34,259 nucleotides of DNA, taken from NCBI RefSeq assembly GCF_023715605.1, contig NZ_JAMBOL010000035.1, positions 1 to 34,259 of the forward strand. The letters are read 5' to 3'. The notes under the pieces are model-generated. The model was not told where the DNA came from, ran no database searches, and worked only from the letters and a program-made list of their open reading frames with translations. The stretch comes from Halalkalibacter oceani. GTDB lineage: Bacteria > Bacillota > Bacilli > Bacillales > Bacillaceae_D. The position numbers were made by a program, and so were the translations under genes. Below, in pieces: positions 32,327 to 34,259 of the stretch. The number at the start of each line of letters is the position of its first letter. Position 1 is the stretch's first letter.

Positions 32327-33040
32327 TTAATTTAATATTCCTCTAAGACCGATATTGAAAAAAACTGCACCTACTACTCCTATCGCTACCAACAGTGAGG
32401 AAATCGGAGCTTCATTTAATTTTGATCTAATTTTATTTAGAAATTGTTGCAGTCTCTCTTTAAACATAATATTAACCCCTAACAAAAGAAGAGAAGGAAG
32501 CACCATTACAAGATTGTAGCCAATTATAATAAAGATAGAAGAGGAAGGCTCAATTGTTAGGTGATTCATTAACAAAATGGAATAAAAGTAAGGCAACGCA
32601 GTTACAAATTCAATTAGAAAAACAATGATACCTAACATGATCATCCCTTTCATCGTTGTTTTTTGGGGTATAAATGAAATTAAACGTTTTTTTGTATTAT
32701 CATTTGGTTTACAGAAGCTAATTAGAACAATAACTGCTCCAAAAAGGAGATAAAACCAATTGATAAAGTCAAATTCAGATAATTTTCCGATTCCTTTCAA
32801 TAGTGAATCTCCACCAAAGTATAGGAATAAGCCCACTATGAAGTAGCCAAACTGCGTAATAAACAAAAAAACAAGCAAGCGAGAAGATAATTGATTAGGC
32901 TGTGTCAATAATAAATAGGCTGTTACAGCAAGTACACCAGGACTTAATATATCAATTAATGCGCAAATAGAAATAATTAGCAAAGCTATCGATGTGTCTA
33001 TTGATGAAGAAGGCATTAATGCTTCAATACTTTCGATCAA
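32327..33040 (-). CDS. GAP-family membrane transporter-like protein
   Basis: 237 residues, six transmembrane helices. The N-terminal ALIDILSPGVLAVTAYLL pattern and repeated helix pairs match the GAP (Sap/sulfolipid-1-addressing, LysE-like) family. The frame starts with TTG at 33040, 11 bases after AAGGAG. It is driven by a promoter on the minus strand that overlaps one of two TetR operators, so the regulator next to it should repress it. Substrate unknown; drug or small-molecule export is the usual guess for such pairs. Confidence 0.8.
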   Translation of the reverse strand: MIESIEALMPSSSIDTSIALLIISICALIDILSPGVLAVTAYLLLTQPNQLSSRLLVFLFITQFGYFIVGLFLYFGGDSLLKGIGKLSEFDFINWFYLLFGAVIVLISFCKPNDNTKKRLISFIPQKTTMKGMIMLGIIVFLIEFVTALPYFYSILLMNHLTIEPSSSIFIIIGYNLVMVLPSLLLLGVNIMFKERLQQFLNKIRSKLNEAPISSLLVAIGVVGAVFFNIGLRGILN

Positions 33041-33064
33041 ATATAGAGTCTCTCCTTTTTATAT

Positions 33065-33116
33065 GTTATAATTTAAATAACACAGTGTGTTAAAATTATA
33101 ATAACACACTGTGTTA
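33065..33116. promoter_or_regulatory. Twin TetR operators with the GAP-operon promoter
   Basis: Two perfect 15-bp palindromes: TAACACAGTGTGTTA (33078-33092) and TAACACACTGTGTTA (33102-33116), centres 24 bp apart. On the minus strand TTAACA (33093-33088), 17 bp, then TATAAC (33070-33065) forms a SigA promoter for the GAP operon, covered by the first palindrome. The second lies just before the tetR ribosome site, and TATAAT at 33097-33102 could be tetR's -10 box. Confidence 0.85.
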
Positions 33117-33136
33117 AGAAAAGGAAGTGATTTTTT

Positions 33137-33742
33137 ATGCCAAGGATTGTTGATCATGAAAAAAAGAGGAAGTCAATTGCTGAGGCCGCTTGGAATATTA
33201 TTAAGAAAGAGGGAATCGAAAAGGCATCTATAAGAAGAGTTGCTATTGAAGCAGGCATGTCTGCTGGAGCGTTAAGACATTATTTTTCAACTAAGGATGA
33301 AATGTTATTATTTATCATGGATTATTATCTGGAAGAAGGGAAAAAACGTTCTCAAAGTAAAAGTTGGCCAGACAATCCATTGCAGGCAGTCGCAGAAGTT
33401 TTATTGGAGCTTGTACCAATTGATGAAGAAAAGAAAATCGAAACGAGCGTTTGGTGGATCCTTGCACTTCAGTCACTTACAAGTGATACATTAAAAGAAA
33501 AAAAAGATGAAATGACTAACGGTATGTATGAATTAGCAAATTCAATGATCGAGATATTAGTCCTACAAGGGATTTTATCTGATTCAACTAATGTAAAATT
33601 AGAAAAAAGTAGGCTAGCGGCATTAATTGATGGATTGTCCATTCATGCTCTGTTAAGACCTGATGTCTACTCTCCAGAAAAGGTGAAGGAAGTAATCCGT
33701 TATCATTTAGAAACACTCTGCGATGAAAGTAAATTGAGTTAA
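33137..33742 (+). CDS. TetR/AcrR-family transcriptional regulator
   Basis: 201 residues. An N-terminal helix-turn-helix (about 25-48, ASIRRVAIEAGMSAGALRHYF) is followed by an all-helical ligand domain of the PksA/BetI-like subgroup. ATG 33137 follows AAAGGAAGTG. The gene is divergent from the GAP/small-membrane-protein pair, with two palindromic operators between them, so autoregulation and control of that pair are expected. Confidence 0.93.
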   Translation: MPRIVDHEKKRKSIAEAAWNIIKKEGIEKASIRRVAIEAGMSAGALRHYFSTKDEMLLFIMDYYLEEGKKRSQSKSWPDNPLQAVAEVLLELVPIDEEKKIETSVWWILALQSLTSDTLKEKKDEMTNGMYELANSMIEILVLQGILSDSTNVKLEKSRLAALIDGLSIHALLRPDVYSPEKVKEVIRYHLETLCDESKLS

Positions 33743-33835
33743 TTGATCATGTATCTGAAGTTATAGTCCATTTGTGTTATAACGAGATGCACTTCAAAGG
33801 GGCATTTTGTTGAACAGTTGCATGAAGTAGGCTTT

Positions 33836-33957
33836 AGTATATTACAGCTTTTCCTTCCATTACAGGCATAGCCGTCATATTTTTAGTAAAAATACAGTTC
33901 ACGGATAAGCTTGTAACTAAGTTAAAAATAAATTATTTTAGAATGGCAGTAAATTAG
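33836..33957 (+). pseudogene. Possible fragment of a membrane protein
   Basis: In one forward frame the stretch reads YITAFPSITGIAVIFLVKI, then QFTDKLVTKLKINYF and RMAVN before a TAG at 33955. The hydrophobic segment and basic tail look like the end of a small membrane protein, but there is no start codon and the neighbouring frame upstream also looks partly coding. Possibly a frameshifted relic, possibly chance. Nothing else was seen in 33743-34035. Confidence 0.25.
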
Positions 33958-34035
33958 ATGAAAAATTCACATTTTTAATCATAGGTTTAAAAAATAGTTA
34001 CTTTTCAATAAAAATCTGATAGGAAGTGTGAAAAT

Positions 34036-34152
34036 ATGTTGGATACTATATGTTTTTTCTGCAAAAATAAATTTACGATTAATCATTCTGATTCACAATA
34101 TTATAAAATCAAAAAAGGAGAAAATAAATATTACTCAAACTTCGCAGACTGA
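34036..34152 (+). CDS. Short CxxC protein, possibly truncated
   Basis: 38 residues starting MLDTICFFCKNKFTINHSDS and ending YYSNFAD. AGGAAGTGTG precedes the ATG. The CFFC pair followed by KKGENKYY resembles the first half of small zinc-ribbon proteins of bacilli that have a second CxxC about 25 residues later; that second pair is missing. It may be cut short by DNA that entered at about 34.13 kb. Confidence is limited by size. Confidence 0.4.
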   Translation: MLDTICFFCKNKFTINHSDSQYYKIKKGENKYYSNFAD

Positions 34153-34257
34153 AATTGATAAATAAGCCTTGATATAGGTAGGCAGACCGCTAATCCATTG
34201 CTGAAGTTGACTTTTCATCCATTTTTGAATAGTTTTATTTGACTTTTTAAGGGTATC
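34135..34257 (-). CDS. C-terminal end of an unidentified protein running off the right edge
   Basis: On the minus strand one frame is open from the window edge for 40 codons to TGA at 34135: DTLKKSNKTIQKWMKSQLQQ, then WISGLPTYIKAYLSISVCEV. The composition looks protein-like, with several Trp, Tyr and Gln. It overlaps the end of the short CxxC gene in opposite orientation. I cannot name the family. Confidence 0.35.
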   Translation of the reverse strand, partial: DTLKKSNKTIQKWMKSQLQQWISGLPTYIKAYLSISVCEV

Positions 34258-34259
34258 TT

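Overview
The window looks like a Bacillaceae chromosome (Gram-positive, endospore-forming). The evidence is strong AGGAGG-type ribosome binding sites, a YjcZ-type tiny membrane protein, a MoxR/DUF58/transglutaminase cluster, a guanine riboswitch ahead of guaA, BceRS/BceAB-type genes and Firmicutes-style mobile-element genes. I cannot name the species. By eye, 2.0-21.7 kb is moderately GC-rich, while both flanks (0-1.9 kb and 21.7-34.3 kb) are clearly more AT-rich, which suggests an older core between two acquired segments.

Layout. 0-1.9 kb: end of a CRISPR-Cas operon (possible tail of an upstream gene, then cas4, cas1, cas2; subtype I-B likely), with no repeat array visible. 2.0-6.6 kb: an ECF sigma factor and zinc-finger anti-sigma factor, divergent from a NEW3-domain membrane protein, ABC ATPase and ABC-2 permease. 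6.6-9.2 kb: an FAD amine/amino-acid oxidase, a Gly/Tyr-rich small protein, a secreted protein with a 56-residue tandem repeat, and a small membrane protein. 9.4-13.7 kb (minus strand): a probable copper or redox operon made of a beta-propeller lipoprotein, response regulator, sensor kinase, His-rich YtkA/FixH-like lipoprotein and CopC-like protein. 13.9-15.2 kb: a D-threonine-aldolase-type enzyme and a 31-codon YjcZ-like gene. 15.5-19.8 kb: moxR, DUF58 and transglutaminase genes. 19.8-21.7 kb: promoter, guanine riboswitch and guaA.

21.7 kb to the right edge is an integrated element at the 3' end of guaA. It holds a tyrosine recombinase and a DUF3173 gene, then two direct copies of a Tn916-like regulatory unit (leader hairpin, sigma-like gene, HTH gene, about 300 bp of conserved non-coding DNA). 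The copies flank a divergent BceRS/BceAB-type peptide-antibiotic sensing and resistance module and a SHOCT-like small gene. One copy is decayed: its sigma gene is deleted and its HTH gene has a nonsense codon. Beyond the second copy lie an IS3-family remnant, an acyltransferase, two membrane-protein genes and a divergent TetR regulator with twin perfect operators. No conjugation genes are visible.

Most worth following: the repeated non-coding segment. Where the two copies differ, at least two differences fall on both sides of a helix and keep it paired, as expected for a structured RNA. I do not recognise it as a named family.
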